From Bacteroidetes bacterium HGW-Bacteroidetes-17 (GTDB taxonomy: Bacteria; Bacteroidota; Bacteroidia; Bacteroidales; GCA-2711565): a DNA stretch of 32,870 nucleotides. The position numbers and the translations under genes were made by a program. Each line of letters begins with the position of its first letter. Position 1 is the stretch's first letter. Where the stretch lies: contig PHDM01000026.1 in assembly GCA_002840985.1 (NCBI GenBank), positions 1-32,870 on the forward strand. Reading direction: 5' to 3'. This document shows positions 32,058 through 32,870 of this stretch, in pieces. Under the pieces are notes generated by a model that was not told where the DNA came from, did not search any database, and was given only the letters and a program-made list of their open reading frames with translations.

Positions 32058-32870
32058 TTAGAAAGGAATATCTTCGTCGCCCATCTCGTTCATTTTTGAT
32101 GGAATGATGCGAGTGGGTTGACCGCTGTCAAAATCTTCGTTGGCATCAAATCCTGAATAGGCAAGTCCATCACCATCTGTATGAAGGTCGGCAAACTTGG
32201 CAAACTTATCAATGAACCGTAATGGGATATCTTTTAGGGCACCATTTCGATGCTTTGCAATGCAAATTTCGGCTATTCCTGCCGTTGAATTACCATCTTC
32301 ATCAACCTCAATTTTATAATATTCAGGACGATAGATGAACATAACCATGTCGGCATCCTGCTCGATGGCACCCGATTCACGTAAATCCGAAAGAATTGGT
32401 TTTTTTGAACCCCCTCGTGTTTCAACTGCACGACTTAACTGCGATAAAGCAATAATCGGAATATCCAGTTCTTTTGCAAGTGCTTTAAGTGAACGGGATA
32501 TTGCACTGATTTCCTGCTCCCGATTTCCTCTTGCATCTCCGCTGCCGCTCATTAATTGCAGGTAATCGATAATTACCATATCAATATCGTGTTGTGCTTT
32601 CAAACGACGGCATTTGGCACGGAGTTCAAAAACAGTGAGGGCAGGGGTATCGTCAATTAAGAGCTTGGCATCAGTGAGTTTCCCAATTTTTGAGTGTAAT
32701 TGTTCCCACTCGTAATTTTCAAGGTTTCCTTTTTTGAGTTTGTCGGCAGATAACTGGGTTTCGCTTGAAATCAAACGTGTAACCAACTGAATTGATGACA
32801 TCTCTAAAGAAAAGAATGCAACTGCTTTGCCAAAATCAACGGCACAATTCCTGGCCATGGATAAAACGAA
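32058..32870 (-). CDS. dnaB: Replicative DNA helicase DnaB, C-terminal part (cut by the window edge)
   Basis: The reading frame stays open to the right edge, so the start and N-terminal domain lie outside. The visible 270 residues are the RecA-like motor domain just after its Walker A motif. They show FVLSMARNCA at the edge, AVAFFSLEMSS (motif H1a), DMVIIDYLQLMSG (Walker B), ALSQLSRAVE with SDLRESGAIEQDADMVMFIY (H3), and CIAKHRNGALKDIPLRF (H4). The acidic tail ends in MGDEDIPF, a common style in Bacteroidota DnaB. The protein unwinds DNA at the replication fork as a hexamer. An internal Met at 32858 is not the true start. Confidence 0.96.
   Translation of the reverse strand, partial: FVLSMARNCAVDFGKAVAFFSLEMSSIQLVTRLISSETQLSADKLKKGNLENYEWEQLHSKIGKLTDAKLLIDDTPALTVFELRAKCRRLKAQHDIDMVIIDYLQLMSGSGDARGNREQEISAISRSLKALAKELDIPIIALSQLSRAVETRGGSKKPILSDLRESGAIEQDADMVMFIYRPEYYKIEVDEDGNSTAGIAEICIAKHRNGALKDIPLRFIDKFAKFADLHTDGDGLAYSGFDANEDFDSGQPTRIIPSKMNEMGDEDIPF

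Overview
The window looks like ordinary chromosome from a member of the Bacteroidota. The DNA is AT-rich and start codons lack clear Shine-Dalgarno sequences. Several promoters carry the Bacteroidota -7 box TAnnTTTG. The gliding/type IX secretion genes gldF and gldG are present, as are exported protein families common in this phylum (tricorn-like S41 protease, Asp-box propeller protein, 'TETxGSI'-type amidase lipoprotein). No phage, plasmid, insertion sequence, CRISPR, tRNA or rRNA gene was seen. Finer placement (for example within Bacteroidales/Marinilabiliales) is only a guess.

Layout. 1-3.3 kb: an exported tricorn-like protease with its own promoter and a rho-independent terminator. 3.7-6.7 kb: a plus-strand cassette of exported YceI protein, outer-membrane porin-like barrel, second YceI-like protein and Rrf2 regulator. 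A strong terminator hairpin sits between the porin and the second YceI gene. 6.85-12.3 kb (minus): a stand-alone elongation factor G gene outside any str operon, then a large exported Asp-box (VPS10/BNR) propeller protein. 12.7-13.7 kb (plus): an exported N-formylglutamate amidohydrolase-like protein. 13.8-19.7 kb (minus): a methyltransferase/flavodoxin pair, then a tightly packed set of nucleotidyltransferase, metallophosphoesterase, methyltransferase and amidase lipoprotein. 19.9-26.1 kb: exported amidohydrolase divergent from an exported RidA protein, a D-2-hydroxyacid dehydrogenase plus PLP-dependent D-cysteine desulfhydrase/ACC deaminase operon, and phosphate acetyltransferase. 26.4-28.9 kb: gldG and gldF (minus). 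29.0-31.8 kb: a SAM hydroxide adenosyltransferase divergent from PhoH-like ATPase and purC. 32.06 kb to the right edge: the C-terminal part of the replicative helicase DnaB.

How the genes fit together. Much of the window encodes exported enzymes that cut peptide or amide bonds (tricorn-like protease, amidase, amidohydrolase, N-formylglutamate amidohydrolase) plus cytosolic amino-acid and acetate metabolism (D-cysteine desulfhydrase, 2-hydroxyacid dehydrogenase, Pta). This fits a heterotroph that scavenges peptides.

The best candidates for something little described are: the YceI/porin/YceI/Rrf2 cassette with its internal terminator; a protein joining an apparent sensory N-terminal region to a nucleotidyltransferase, abutting a phosphoesterase; and small non-coding palindromic elements. 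The elements include a two-copy inverted element built of TCTAAnn heptads and a family of 25-base hairpins. I see no complete, clearly novel system, and these are leads rather than discoveries.
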